The translations under genes were made by a program, and so were the position numbers. This document shows, in pieces, positions 25,684-34,760 of a stretch of DNA of 64,000 nt. Below the pieces are notes generated by a model that saw only the letters and a list, made by a program, of their open reading frames with translations, did not search any database and had not been told where the DNA came from. The stretch is from Chloroflexota bacterium (GTDB taxonomy: Bacteria > Chloroflexota > Anaerolineae > Anaerolineales > Villigracilaceae). Location of the stretch: NCBI GenBank assembly GCA_029782225.1, contig JAKOVF010000187.1, forward strand, positions 1-64,000. Reading direction: 5' to 3'. Position 1 is the stretch's first letter, and every line of letters begins with the position of its first letter.

Positions 25684-26991
25684 ATGAAAATTCTGGACAT
25701 TGCTCTTAAAGACCTGACCCGTTCCTTCCGGAGTGCCTTCGCGGTCATGTTCATGTTCGGCGTGCCACTCCTCGTAACGGGCATGTTCTATTTTATGTTC
25801 GGCAACATCGCGAACAATGGCGGATTCGATCTGCCCAGGACCAAGGTCATCATTGCCAACATGGACAAGGGCGGGCCAAAGTTTCAGTTCAACCCCAAGG
25901 ATATTCCCGGCGGACGGAAAGCAAAGACGATGGGCGACCTGATCGTCAACATTCTTCAGAGCGAAGACCTGGCCGATCTGATCGAGGTCTCGTTCGCCCC
26001 GGACCCTCAGGCTGCACGCACGGCCGTTGACAGTCAGCAAGCCCAGGTCGCGCTCATCATCCCGCCGGATTTCTCCGAACAGTTTGCGGACCTGGAAGAG
26101 GGGAAGGCGGTCATCGAGTTCTATCAGGACCCCACCCTGACCATTGGCCCTGCGATCATAAAATCCATTATGAACCGCTTCCTGAGCGGTATGGCTGGCG
26201 TCAAGATCGCGGTAAATGTTTTTATGGATGAAGCCGATCCATCTGAATATGGGATGATGGGAATCGTCGTCCAGCAATATCTGGATGATTCGCTCGCGCT
26301 CAGCGACAACCTCGAAGGAGAACTGCTGGATGTGCGCGCGCCAGCGAGCCTGCCGCAAAACAAAGCCAGGGAAAGCCAGAATGTTTTACTCAGTATCATC
26401 GGTCCCATCATGGGCGGGATGATGATCTTCTATGCCTTCTTCACTGGCACATCCACGGCGCAGAGTATCCTAAAAGAGGAAGAGGAACGCACGCTGCCGC
26501 GGCTGTTTACCACACCCACATCGCAGGCAACGATCTTGACCGGCAAGTTTTTATCTGTGTTCATGACCGTGTTCACGCAAGTCGTTGTGCTTTTGATCGC
26601 GGCGCACTTGATCTTCAAGATCCAGTGGGGCGACCTTTTATCAGTGGCTTTGGTGGCAATCGGCACCATCTTCAGCGCATCATCGTTTGGCATCTTCGTC
26701 AACTCGTTTCTCAAAAGCACCAAACAGGGCGGCGCGATCTTCGGCGGCGTATTGACCGTGACCGGCATGGTCGGCATGATCAGCATCTTTGCCATGAACT
26801 CGCCCAGCGCGGCGCTATTGGGCGATACGGTCTCCCTGATGGTGCCACAGGGCTGGGCCATCCACGGACTGATGCAGTCGATGAATGGAGAGCCGGTGAG
26901 TGCTGTGTTGGTCACGGCCCTGGTCATGCTCGCCTGGAGTGTAGCATTCTTTATTGTCGGCGTGCTGAGATTCAACAGGCGATATATATAA
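25684..26991 (+). CDS. ABC-2 type exporter permease, subunit 1
   Basis: The 435-residue protein has one N-terminal membrane segment (about 17-40), a long extracytoplasmic domain (about 45-235), and five or so C-terminal membrane segments, the ABC2_membrane_3 layout. The block LKEEEERTLPRLFTTPTSQATILTGKFLSVF before the membrane bundle is the coupling-helix region typical of the family. It follows the ATPase gene by 28 nt and pairs with the second permease, probably as a heterodimer. Confidence 0.92.
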   Translation: MKILDIALKDLTRSFRSAFAVMFMFGVPLLVTGMFYFMFGNIANNGGFDLPRTKVIIANMDKGGPKFQFNPKDIPGGRKAKTMGDLIVNILQSEDLADLIEVSFAPDPQAARTAVDSQQAQVALIIPPDFSEQFADLEEGKAVIEFYQDPTLTIGPAIIKSIMNRFLSGMAGVKIAVNVFMDEADPSEYGMMGIVVQQYLDDSLALSDNLEGELLDVRAPASLPQNKARESQNVLLSIIGPIMGGMMIFYAFFTGTSTAQSILKEEEERTLPRLFTTPTSQATILTGKFLSVFMTVFTQVVVLLIAAHLIFKIQWGDLLSVALVAIGTIFSASSFGIFVNSFLKSTKQGGAIFGGVLTVTGMVGMISIFAMNSPSAALLGDTVSLMVPQGWAIHGLMQSMNGEPVSAVLVTALVMLAWSVAFFIVGVLRFNRRYI

Positions 26992-26992
26992 A

Positions 26993-27022
26993 TCCTTTGT
27001 GCTACTTTGTGTCCTTCGTGGT
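26993..27022. repeat. short TTTGTGTCCTTCGTGG-type repeat between the two permease genes
   Basis: CCTTTGTGCTACTTTGTG followed by TCCTTCGTGGT resembles the element at 37619-37716 (GTGTACTTCGTGTCCTTTGTGG). It fills the gap between the permease genes without breaking their order. Confidence 0.55.
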
Positions 27023-27031
27023 AAAAAACTC

Positions 27032-28231
27032 ATGATCCGTATCCTTGACATCACATTCAAAGACCTCATGCAGTTGATGCGTGACTTCAAGACGTTCATG
27101 TTCCTGCTCATTATGCCGATCCTCTTCACGTTCCTGTTCGGCTTTGCCTTTGGTGGTTTCGGCGGCGGGACATCGGACTCGCGTTTGCCGGTCGGTTATC
27201 TTTCCCAGGACAATTACTGGGTCACTGACTCGCTTCACGGCCTATTGGATAAATCAGAAGTCATCCATCTGGATGAAAACATCTTCCGCTCCCAGGAGGA
27301 CCTCGAGAAGCTGGTCGCGGACGGGAAACTCGCGGCCGCCATCATTGTCCCGAAAGGATACGGCCGAGCTGTTCTCAAGGCGAAGTCAGCGCGTCTCATC
27401 GTCATTGCTGATACCAGCACCCAAGCATGGACAACTGTCGAGGCCGAACTATTAACTCTGACCAGCCGGCTGGATAACGCCATCCGCACCGCGTCCATCC
27501 TGGACGGGATCGACTCACAACGCATCCCTTTTAGCTTTGCGTTCAAGAAAAGCCTGGCCGCCTGGGACGAACCGCCGATCGCCATCAAAGAGACGACCAG
27601 CCAGGCGGTGCAAAAGACAGACGATCAGGGCATGGCGCTGGCGCACACCGCGCCGGGCATGATGCTCCAGTTTGCCATTGCCGGCCTGTTGACCGCGGCC
27701 CAGATCATCGTCTCAGAGCGCAAATCACGGACGCTGCAAAGGCTGCTGACCACTGCCACGCGCAAAATCCACGTTGTGCTCGGCCACTATCTGGCGATCT
27801 TCATCCTGATCTTTGCCCAGTTCATGATCCTGATCATATTCGGTCAGTTTGCGCTGCACGTAGATTATCTGCGCCTGCCCGCCGCGACCTTATTGGTGGC
27901 GTTCAGCGCGGCATTGTGTATTTCAGCGTTGGGGCTTCTGATCGGCATCTTTGCTCGCAGCGAGGAACAGGCAGTGATGTTCTCGCTGATTCCCATGTTC
28001 GTGTTCGCTGGTCTGGGCGGCGCCTGGGTTCCACTTGAAGTAACCGGACCTACTTTCCAGGCTATCGGCCACGTCTCGCCCGTTGCCTGGGGCATGGACG
28101 GATTCGAGAACATCGTCGCGCGCGGTCTGGGATTTGGATCCGTGCTGCTGCCGGCCGCGGCGCTCGCAGGTTATGCTGTTCTATTCTTTGTCCTGGCCGT
28201 ATGGAGGCTGAACGCTTCAGAGGAAAAATAG
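27032..28231 (+). CDS. ABC-2 type exporter permease, subunit 2
   Basis: The 399-residue protein has the same layout as subunit 1: an N-terminal membrane segment (FMFLLIMPILFTFLFGFAFG), a soluble extracytoplasmic domain, and a C-terminal membrane bundle preceded by IVSERKSRTLQRLLTTATRKIHV. I chose ATG 27032 (MIRILDITFKDL), which aligns with the start of subunit 1 (MKILDIALKDL); the longer frame upstream is repeat sequence. The two permeases share their N-terminal pattern and may have arisen by duplication. Substrate unknown. Confidence 0.91.
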   Translation: MIRILDITFKDLMQLMRDFKTFMFLLIMPILFTFLFGFAFGGFGGGTSDSRLPVGYLSQDNYWVTDSLHGLLDKSEVIHLDENIFRSQEDLEKLVADGKLAAAIIVPKGYGRAVLKAKSARLIVIADTSTQAWTTVEAELLTLTSRLDNAIRTASILDGIDSQRIPFSFAFKKSLAAWDEPPIAIKETTSQAVQKTDDQGMALAHTAPGMMLQFAIAGLLTAAQIIVSERKSRTLQRLLTTATRKIHVVLGHYLAIFILIFAQFMILIIFGQFALHVDYLRLPAATLLVAFSAALCISALGLLIGIFARSEEQAVMFSLIPMFVFAGLGGAWVPLEVTGPTFQAIGHVSPVAWGMDGFENIVARGLGFGSVLLPAAALAGYAVLFFVLAVWRLNASEEK

Positions 28232-28396
28232 CGGCCAGTCCCCCTCATGACTTTCGACACATGAAAATAACGAAGGGGCGATGTATGATTTTCATGGTGA
28301 AATAAGAACCCGGTTCTTTATCTTTCCATCAAGATGGCAGCCGTTTAAGGACTGCCATTCACTCTTGGGTTGGGTACAAAGTAAAGGAGAGCTGCC

Positions 28397-29746
28397 ATGA
28401 ACACTTCTATCAATTGGAAATCTGCCACAGGCGAAACGGTTGGACATCTTGCGCGTCTCATTCAGGCCGCAACCGTAAATCCGCCGGGGAATGAGCTGCC
28501 GGCAATTCTGGCGATGAAGGAAATTCTGGAATGCGAGGGCTTCGGCCCGGAAGATTTCAAGATCGTGGAATCGGCTCCGAACCGTGTGAACCTGATCGCA
28601 CGTCTGCGCGGCGACGGCTCACAGCGTCCGTTGCTGCTTTCCGGCCATGTGGATGTGGTTCCCGTCGAGCGTGAACACTGGACACATGATCCCTTTGGCG
28701 GTGAAGTCATCGACGGTGAGATATGGGGACGTGGTGCGCTCGATATGAAGGGCTTTCTGGCGATGTATTTGCAGATCTTCCTGCAGGCCCGCCGGCAGGG
28801 ACTCCCGCTCAAACGGGACCTGATCCTGGCTGCCATTGCCGATGAAGAAGACGGCTTCACTCACGGTTCCAGGTTTCTGGTGGATCAGCATCGCGAGTTG
28901 ATCGACTCCGAATATGGCATCACAGAAGGCGGCGCCTTCACCATGTACCTGGGCAGGACAAGGGCTTACATGATTCAAGTCGCAGAGAAAGGGGTATGCT
29001 GGCTGCGCATGACCGCACGCGGCAAGCCGGGACACGGGTCACTGCCTCACGATGAAAACGCTGTGTTCTACCTGGCCCAGGCCATCGAGCGGATTCGGCG
29101 CGCCGGTCATTTACCCGTCCATATAACGCCAACTTTCAAGAGCATGCTGGGAGCCGCCTCCGGGCAGATCCATTCGCCCCTGGGAAAACTAGCAGGCTTA
29201 TTAGGGAACCAGGCAGTAGTGAACCTGCTCTTGCGTGCAACAAAGGGACGCAACAAGTCCATGTTGATGGCGCTGACCACGAATACCTGCTCTCCAACCA
29301 TCCTGCAGGCCGGGGCAAAGACCAATGTCATCCCCTCGCAGGCTGAAGTCCATTTGGATTGTCGCAAGCTGCCCGGTCAATCACTGGAGGATGTCATGCG
29401 CGAGATCCTGGCGATCACCGGCGATAGAGTCACGCTTGAGCCTCTACACACTTCTCCCGGCGCGGAATTTTCAACTGAGACGCCCTTTTATCGATTACTG
29501 GAACGTGAGACACGTAAGTTGGACAGTGAGGGCCTTGTCATCCCTCTATTGATGCCGGGCGCAACGGATGCTTCTGAATATCAACGCGCGGGGATCAAGA
29601 TGTACGGCTTCACACCCGGCCTCCTGCCGCCAGAATTTCCGGTCATTTCTCTCGGCCATGGACACGATGAAAGGCTACCGCTGTCCTTCATTGAAAGTGG
29701 TTTGCCTGTGTTATGGAACGTGGTCAACGAGTTTTGTGCAGGATAG
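28397..29746 (+). CDS. M20-family metallopeptidase (ArgE/DapE/ACY1-like)
   Basis: The 449-residue protein starts at ATG after GGAG. Metal-site motifs are visible: SGHVDVVP (His84, Asp86), GRGALDMKG, the general-base region ADEEDGF (about 152), and late GHGHDE. The middle holds the dimerisation lid domain (RMTARGKPGHGSLPH). Family members remove acyl groups or split dipeptides with two zinc ions in the cytoplasm (acetylornithine deacetylase, succinyl-diaminopimelate desuccinylase, carboxypeptidase G2). The neighbours do not reveal the substrate. The leader before it contains a small hairpin (GATGGCAGCC...GGACTGCCATTC) around 28333-28361. Confidence 0.9.
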   Translation: MNTSINWKSATGETVGHLARLIQAATVNPPGNELPAILAMKEILECEGFGPEDFKIVESAPNRVNLIARLRGDGSQRPLLLSGHVDVVPVEREHWTHDPFGGEVIDGEIWGRGALDMKGFLAMYLQIFLQARRQGLPLKRDLILAAIADEEDGFTHGSRFLVDQHRELIDSEYGITEGGAFTMYLGRTRAYMIQVAEKGVCWLRMTARGKPGHGSLPHDENAVFYLAQAIERIRRAGHLPVHITPTFKSMLGAASGQIHSPLGKLAGLLGNQAVVNLLLRATKGRNKSMLMALTTNTCSPTILQAGAKTNVIPSQAEVHLDCRKLPGQSLEDVMREILAITGDRVTLEPLHTSPGAEFSTETPFYRLLERETRKLDSEGLVIPLLMPGATDASEYQRAGIKMYGFTPGLLPPEFPVISLGHGHDERLPLSFIESGLPVLWNVVNEFCAG

Positions 29747-29819
29747 AATTATTTCTTGCGGGGCGTATGGAGAAACAAACCTCAACCTTTCACAATCACT
29801 TTTAGAGAGGAATAACACC

Positions 29820-30293
29820 GTGTCTACTCAAAATGTTACGCTTCCCTTGAAGCAGGCATACGATGAGTTTGCAGACATCATCCTTTCCCTCTCTGACGTA
29901 CAATTCCTGTCTTCCATGGACGGCTGGTCGCCAAGGGACGTGATGGCGCACCTGATCGGCTGGAACGACCTGATGATCGAGTCTTCGCTATCCATTCTGG
30001 ACGGGGAGCCGCCTGCGTACTATGATGAGGCTGCAAACGATTACAGCAATATCAATGCAGGCTTTACCGCAAAATATTCATCGGAGTCAAAGCAGGAACT
30101 CCTCGCGGAACTAAAATCGTCTTTTGAAAGGCTTATTGCTTTTATTCATGGCCTGCCTGCCGAAGAACTGACTGCAGATCATGGCGTCGTTCGCTACAGC
30201 GGTATCCCTGCCACAGTGACGAAGATCATCCGGTCACTTGCTGGTGATTATCAATATCATACGAAGGAAATTCAGGAATGGTTGAAGCAATAG
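29820..30293 (+). CDS. DinB-superfamily protein, ClbS/DfsB-like
   Basis: The 157-residue protein starts at GTG 29820, with GAGAGG upstream; the in-frame region further upstream overlaps the peptidase gene and is not coding. It shows the ClbS/DfsB four-helix pattern: LKQAYDEFADIILSLSD, GWSPRDVMAHLIGWND, a YY...NDYSNINA loop, and the terminal DYQYHTKEIQEWL. ClbS itself protects against colibactin, but most relatives are uncharacterised. It lies 7 nt before the adenosine deaminase-like gene. Confidence 0.82.
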   Translation: MSTQNVTLPLKQAYDEFADIILSLSDVQFLSSMDGWSPRDVMAHLIGWNDLMIESSLSILDGEPPAYYDEAANDYSNINAGFTAKYSSESKQELLAELKSSFERLIAFIHGLPAEELTADHGVVRYSGIPATVTKIIRSLAGDYQYHTKEIQEWLKQ

Positions 30294-30300
30294 AGGCCAT

Positions 30301-31320
30301 GTGACAGATCAAGAGTCTAATCCTGCCTGGTTTGAACGGCTGCCCAAGGTCGAGCTTCATTTGCATCTGGAGGGCGCTATTCCCTACGACGCACTATGGG
30401 AACTTGTTCAAAAGTATAGCGGGGATACGTTGTTATTTACGAAGGACACGCTCAAGGGTCAATTCAAGTACGTGGATTTTCCGCATTTCATCGAAACCTG
30501 GATCTGGAAGAATCAATTCATCAACGAGTGCGAGGTCTTTACCTTTTTTGCAGAGGCGGTCGCGCGTGACCTGGCAAGTCAAAATATCCGCTATGCAGAA
30601 GTCTTCTTTTCACCGCCCGATTTCGCGCGCCGGGGATTGAAGACACAGCTCATTACAGAAGCAGTCCGCAAAGGGCTGGAGAAGGTGAAGGAAATTGAGA
30701 TTGCCCTGGTCGCGGATCTGGTCCGTGACTTTGGCCCGGAAAGAGCAGAAGTCACGCTGGCAGAGATCAATGAAGTGAAGCAGTTAGGCGTGATCGGCGT
30801 GGGGATCGGGGGTTCGGAGCAAAATTTCCCGCCTGAGATGTTTGAGTCTGTTTTCGAGAAGGCGCGTCAATTGGGATTCCACACCAGCGCGCATGCGGGG
30901 GAAGCGGCCGGTGCAGAAAGTGTCTGGAGTGCGATACGCAGCCTGCGGGTCAACCGGATCGGGCACGGGACCCGGGCGGAGGAAGATGAGTCCCTGCTGG
31001 ATTATCTCGTCCAGCAAAAGATTCCCGTTGAGATGTGCCCCATTTCGAATGTACGGACAGGCGTTGTCAAATCGTACGAGAGTCACCCGGTGCGAAAGTA
31101 TTTCGAGCGAGGCATCGTCCTTAGCGTCAACACTGATGATCCGAAAATGTTCGGCAATTCGCTGGCAGAAGAGTACTTGCTGCTGACGGAGAAACATGGC
31201 TTCACGCGGACCGAGGTCAAGGATTTGATATTGAACGGAATCAGGACATCCTGGATGTCAGAAGAAAAGAAGCAGGGGATGATCAACGAGTTTTGCAGCG
31301 ATCCCGGATGGGCCGAGTAA
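30301..31320 (+). CDS. add: adenosine deaminase family protein
   Basis: The 339-residue protein starts at GTG, 7 nt after the preceding stop with AGAGG upstream. It has the zinc-site motif HLHLEG (His20, His22), the later HAGEA, the catalytic RIGHGTR, and SVNTDDPKMFG with the Asp pair. These are the full set of adenosine/adenine deaminase motifs. Family enzymes deaminate adenosine to inosine or adenine to hypoxanthine in purine salvage. Which purine is used cannot be decided by eye. Confidence 0.92.
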   Translation: MTDQESNPAWFERLPKVELHLHLEGAIPYDALWELVQKYSGDTLLFTKDTLKGQFKYVDFPHFIETWIWKNQFINECEVFTFFAEAVARDLASQNIRYAEVFFSPPDFARRGLKTQLITEAVRKGLEKVKEIEIALVADLVRDFGPERAEVTLAEINEVKQLGVIGVGIGGSEQNFPPEMFESVFEKARQLGFHTSAHAGEAAGAESVWSAIRSLRVNRIGHGTRAEEDESLLDYLVQQKIPVEMCPISNVRTGVVKSYESHPVRKYFERGIVLSVNTDDPKMFGNSLAEEYLLLTEKHGFTRTEVKDLILNGIRTSWMSEEKKQGMINEFCSDPGWAE

Positions 31321-31385
31321 AGAAGTCGCATTATTCTTGCCAGCGCAGTCGTTAAATTAATTGATATTATGATCGATATATACAC

Positions 31386-31441
31386 CGTCCCGAAGGTTTG
31401 GTCAAAAAGAGCCCGAATGGAGGAAACTTTCGGGGCGTTTT
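31386..31441 (+). terminator. hairpin of the CGTCCCGAAGG family, terminator or leader element
   Basis: Arms CGTCCCGAAGGTTT (31386-31399) and AAACTTTCGGGGCG (31424-31437) pair with two G-U pairs and are followed by TTTT. It sits between the deaminase gene and the next start and probably ends the upstream transcript. Confidence 0.65.
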
Positions 31442-31463
31442 ACAGGTAAAAGGAGTGTATTCC

Positions 31464-31850
31464 ATGGAAAGTGATTTCAAAATTCAAATATGGGATTTAT
31501 GGTATCCCCAGGCCGCCGCGACCGGTGTCCCGTTTGCGCGCGGCCGAATCGACTCGACAGATGTTCTGCTTGTCCATGCCGCGCCACCCATGTTGACGGT
31601 GGAAGTCCGCAGCGAGAGAGGCCACCGGCTGGCTATGGGCGTGGACCTGTCACAGACCGCCGATCGCCCGATGGCGCGCCTGACCCGCCGAGGAGACGAA
31701 ATCGTCCGTGAAGACCTGTGGCCGCTGGCAGAAGATATTGGCCGTCTGGTTATCCTGCCGGGCGGAGAAGTGGGAGAACTGCTGACATGGTGGAATGCTG
31801 TGGATGGCAGTGAGTGGCGCTGGCAGATCGAATTCTATAATCATCGTTAG
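31464..31850 (+). CDS. conserved hypothetical protein
   Basis: The 128-residue protein starts at ATG 31464 with AGGAG 8 nt upstream. It is soluble and acidic, with a pattern IQIWDLWYPQAAATGVPFARGR, LVHAAPPMLTVEVR, then LPGGEVGELLTWWNAVDGSEWRW. The Trp-rich end and balanced composition suggest a real compact domain. I do not recognise a characterised family. It is flanked by a terminator-like hairpin and an acetyltransferase gene. Confidence 0.75.
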   Translation: MESDFKIQIWDLWYPQAAATGVPFARGRIDSTDVLLVHAAPPMLTVEVRSERGHRLAMGVDLSQTADRPMARLTRRGDEIVREDLWPLAEDIGRLVILPGGEVGELLTWWNAVDGSEWRWQIEFYNHR

Positions 31851-31891
31851 GCATTTCACAGCCATCCATAACAAAATCACTGGAAATCCTC

Positions 31892-32356
31892 ATGGCACCT
31901 CAAATTATCCTCCGCGACGTAACGCAATCTGATCTGTTGATCCTCTTCGAGCAGCAGTTGGACCCTGAAGCCACCGCCATGGCCGCTTTCCCTGCCAGAG
32001 ACAGGGATACTTTCCATGCACACTGGGCCAGGGTCTTGGCTGACAATTCAAACATCGCCAGAACCGTTGTCTTTGACGGTCAGGTGGCCGGGGTCATGAT
32101 GGGTTTTGAACTGGACGGTCAGCGGGAGGTCGGCTACTGGATCGGAAGGGAATTCTGGGGCAAAGGTATCGCGACGCGGGCGCTGACAGAGTTTCTTGAC
32201 ATTGAGAAGAAACGCCCGCTGCATGGGCACGTGGCCAGGCATAACATTGCCTCGCGGCGCGTTTTGGAAAAGTGTGGTTTTAAACTTGCAGGCGAAGATG
32301 AATATATCAACCACGGCGGGCAGGAGGTGGAGGAATTTATTCTGAAGCTGGAGTAA
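31892..32356 (+). CDS. GNAT family N-acetyltransferase (RimJ/RimL-like)
   Basis: The 154-residue protein has the RimJ/RimL pattern: ILRDVTQSDLLILFEQQLDPEA at the start, GYWIGREFWGKGIATRAL (acetyl-CoA loop), then HVARHNIASRRVLEKCGFKLAGED. It would transfer acetyl groups to an amino group of a protein or small molecule in the cytoplasm. The start follows AATCCTC without a clear Shine-Dalgarno sequence. Confidence 0.85.
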   Translation: MAPQIILRDVTQSDLLILFEQQLDPEATAMAAFPARDRDTFHAHWARVLADNSNIARTVVFDGQVAGVMMGFELDGQREVGYWIGREFWGKGIATRALTEFLDIEKKRPLHGHVARHNIASRRVLEKCGFKLAGEDEYINHGGQEVEEFILKLE

Positions 32357-32427
32357 GCACCGAAATATTCGGAGTATAATGTCCGCACTTAATTGGACCA
32401 CAGCAGGTGTTTACTGGTAGGAGAGCC

Positions 32428-32829
32428 ATGGCGGATAGTCTAGCCATCACACAGACAAGTGACCGGGTGCAAATTCTTCACCTTCAGGGTCATCTGACTG
32501 CCAATACAGCAGAGATGTTCATCAAGCACGCGCGTCTGGTAAAAGAGTCAGGTGCGCGCTTTTTATTGGTTGACCTGAGCGGCGTGGGGATGATCACCAG
32601 CGCGGGCCTGCTTGCCCTTCACAATGGCTTCATGAATTTCACGCCGCACGATGAGATTGAAAATTGGCAGCACGAGCACCCCGGCCTTATGTTCAAGTCG
32701 CCATACTTCAAGCTGGCCGGTGCATCGCCAGAGGTCTACTACATTCTCAGCCTGGCGGGCTTCATTCAGAACATCCCCATCTACCCCGGCATTCAGGAAG
32801 CCCTCGATTCGTTTGTCCTCCAGGAATAG
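32428..32829 (+). CDS. STAS-domain protein (anti-anti-sigma factor-like)
   Basis: The 133-residue protein starts at ATG 32428 with AGGAG just upstream. It is a single STAS domain: VQILHLQGHLTANTAEMF, LLVDLSGVGMITSAGLLAL with the Ser at the usual phosphorylation site (ITSAG), and a C-terminal AGFIQNIPIYPGIQEALDSF. The middle has a 25-residue insert (EIENWQHEHPGLMFKSPYF). STAS proteins regulate anti-sigma kinases in partner switching, but no kinase or sigma factor is nearby. It ends 1 nt before the S51-like gene, so the two are probably translationally coupled. A TATAAT lies at about 32376-32381. Confidence 0.88.
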   Translation: MADSLAITQTSDRVQILHLQGHLTANTAEMFIKHARLVKESGARFLLVDLSGVGMITSAGLLALHNGFMNFTPHDEIENWQHEHPGLMFKSPYFKLAGASPEVYYILSLAGFIQNIPIYPGIQEALDSFVLQE

Positions 32830-32830
32830 C

Positions 32831-33538
32831 ATGGGCAATCTTCTTCTGGAAGGCGGAGCAGAGTTTGGCGGGCAGATGTCCGAGCCGGACCTGCGTGCCA
32901 TTGAACGGGCCGGCGGACTGGACGCTTCTATCGTCATCCTTCCCACCGCTGCCGCGCCGGACAACAATCATAAACGCGCAGGAGGGAACGGTGTACGCTG
33001 GTTCCAGGGATTGGGCGCGACAAACGTGAAAACAGTGGATGTGATCGACCGCTCGTCAGCGGACGATGAGTCCCTGGCCGCTTCCATTCGGACCTCGAAG
33101 CTGGTCTACCTGCTCGGAGGTTTTCCGCGGCATCTGGGAGAGACTCTGGCAAACAGCCTCGCCTGGGAGGCCGCGCTGACCGCGTGGCAGAATGGCGCAG
33201 TCATTGCAGGGTCGAGTGCCGGCGCCATGGTTCTGTGCGAGCATTATTATGATCCGTACGAGAGGAAGTTGCTGCGCGGGTTGAATCTGGTCGCGAACGC
33301 CTGCGTCCTGCCGCATCACAATAAGGCCGGAAAAAATTGGGTGGAAAATCTGACCAAATCCCTGCCAAATGCCATTTTGATCGGCATTGACGAGGCCACT
33401 GGCATGTTAAGCGATTCGGACGGCAAATGGACGGCGTATGGCGCGGGCAGAGTCACCCTCTATCGAGGCGGCGACCGGCTCTCGGTCCACGCGCGAGGCG
33501 AGGCTTTTCGCCTGAACGAACAGTTCATTAACCGATAA
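32831..33538 (+). CDS. peptidase S51 / cyanophycinase-like protein
   Basis: The 235-residue protein starts 1 nt after the STAS gene. It has the class I glutamine-amidotransferase-like fold of peptidase S51: a LLLEGGAEFGGQM start, VYLLGGFPRHLGETL, and the nucleophile elbow IAGSSAGAMVLCE with its Ser, followed by VLPHHNKAGKNW and GIDEATGML. Known relatives are dipeptidase E and cyanophycinase, which split Asp-containing dipeptides or cyanophycin. No cyanophycin synthetase is in the window. It is framed by two STAS genes. Confidence 0.85.
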   Translation: MGNLLLEGGAEFGGQMSEPDLRAIERAGGLDASIVILPTAAAPDNNHKRAGGNGVRWFQGLGATNVKTVDVIDRSSADDESLAASIRTSKLVYLLGGFPRHLGETLANSLAWEAALTAWQNGAVIAGSSAGAMVLCEHYYDPYERKLLRGLNLVANACVLPHHNKAGKNWVENLTKSLPNAILIGIDEATGMLSDSDGKWTAYGAGRVTLYRGGDRLSVHARGEAFRLNEQFINR

Positions 33539-33585
33539 AACGCCCCGAGGGCCTGGATCGGCAGGACCTTCGAGACGTTATTTAC
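33539..33585 (+). terminator. terminator hairpin of the AACG(T/C)CCCGA family
   Basis: Arms AACGCCCCGAGG (33539-33550) and CCTTCGAGACGTT (33567-33579) are followed by ATTTAC, immediately after the S51-like stop codon. Confidence 0.65.
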
Positions 33586-33609
33586 AACCAATATTTTGTG
33601 GAGGCAGTC

Positions 33610-33984
33610 ATGGGATCAGGGTTTTCAATCCGTTCGGAGCAGTCGCAGAGTGCGCCATCCGTCATGGTCTTTCATATCAAAGGCTGGCTGGATGCGCAAA
33701 GTGAGGAGCAGTTATTGGGCGAAGCGCGGGAGGCATACAACAACGGCGCACGCTGTCTCCTGCTCGACCTTGAAGAGGTGGATACACTGACCAGTGCAGG
33801 CATGCGCGCCATCCAAAAGGTATACAAAATGTACACGCCGGAGGATGAGCGTTTCAAGGTGGCCCGCGTCAAGATGTGCAATGCGCCGCCTCAGATCTAC
33901 CATGTGCTGGGCATCACGGGCTTTCTGCAGAACATCCCCAACTATGAAAGCACACAGGCCGCGCTCGAATCTTTTGCTGAATAG
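33610..33984 (+). CDS. STAS-domain protein, second copy
   Basis: The 124-residue protein starts at ATG 33610, GGAGG 5 nt upstream. It is a paralogue of the 32428 protein: VMVFHIKGWLDAQSEEQLL, LLLDLEEVDTLTSAGMRAIQ with Ser at the phosphorylation position, the same long insert, and ITGFLQNIPNYESTQAALESF at the end. It probably takes part in the same regulatory circuit, but its kinase or phosphatase partner is not visible. Confidence 0.88.
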   Translation: MGSGFSIRSEQSQSAPSVMVFHIKGWLDAQSEEQLLGEAREAYNNGARCLLLDLEEVDTLTSAGMRAIQKVYKMYTPEDERFKVARVKMCNAPPQIYHVLGITGFLQNIPNYESTQAALESFAE

Positions 33985-34064
33985 GATGGGAGCAAAGTAC
34001 CCTTTTCCATGTTGGGCCTGATGCTAAAATCACGCCCACCTGTAACCACCTGAGGAGATGCAAA

Positions 34065-34739
34065 ATGAAGAGACTTAACATAAAAGTGTTGTTTTCCATT
34101 GTCAGCCTGGTCACATTGACGCTGGCCTGTAGTTCATTCAGCCTGCCGGGCAGCGGAGGTGGGGGTGGAGGAGGCGGCACAGCCAAGGTCATCCTGAAGG
34201 ATGATTTCTCGAACACTTCCAGCGGCTGGGGCACAGGCACGGACACGAACAGTTCCGTGGAATATACAAACGGCGCGCTGCAATTTATCGTTTACACCGG
34301 CTATTACATCACCTGGTCCAACCCGGACACGAAGACATATCAGAATTACCATGTGGAAGTGACCGTGACCAACAGCAGTCCCGATCCACTGGCGATCTTC
34401 GGCATCATCTGTCATGAACAGGAGACACAATCTTTTTATTATTTGGGCGTGGCCGCTGACGGTTATTACACCATCTCCAAATCTGAAAGTGGCAAGGATG
34501 ATGTATCCTTCACGAACGGCACTGACTCGTCAGTCCCAACCGGTGGCGGGCCCTTCACCCTGGGCGCAGACTGCGGTAACGGCAACCTGGCCCTGTACGT
34601 CAGCGGCAAGAAGATCGCTTCTGCGCAGGACGCGACCTTCACGACCGGCAAGGTCGGCCTGTTCGCATGGACGGATAAACAGGCCAATGGTGCAAATGTC
34701 ACCTTTGACAATTTTGTGATGACGGAACTGCCGCAATAA
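34065..34739 (+). CDS. hypothetical lipoprotein with concanavalin-like (laminin-G/DUF1080-like) domain
   Basis: The 224-residue protein starts at ATG after GAGGAG. It has a lipoprotein signal (SLVTLTLAC) and a glycine run (seven or more Gly, about 31-39) as linker. The mature domain, DDFSNTSSGWGTGTD ... GALQFIVYTGYYITWS ... GKVGLFAWTDKQANGANVTFDNFVM, has the beta-sandwich look of family DUF1080/laminin-G proteins often attached to surfaces. No catalytic residue pattern was seen. A bidirectional terminator follows. Confidence 0.82.
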   Translation: MKRLNIKVLFSIVSLVTLTLACSSFSLPGSGGGGGGGGTAKVILKDDFSNTSSGWGTGTDTNSSVEYTNGALQFIVYTGYYITWSNPDTKTYQNYHVEVTVTNSSPDPLAIFGIICHEQETQSFYYLGVAADGYYTISKSESGKDDVSFTNGTDSSVPTGGGPFTLGADCGNGNLALYVSGKKIASAQDATFTTGKVGLFAWTDKQANGANVTFDNFVMTELPQ

Positions 34740-34760
34740 AAGAACGGGCCAGAAGAAGAA

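Noticed and set aside
29568-29819. 84-codon upstream extension of the DinB-like gene
   Set aside because: It overlaps the end of the M20 peptidase gene; the GTG at 29820 has a ribosome binding site and matches the family start.
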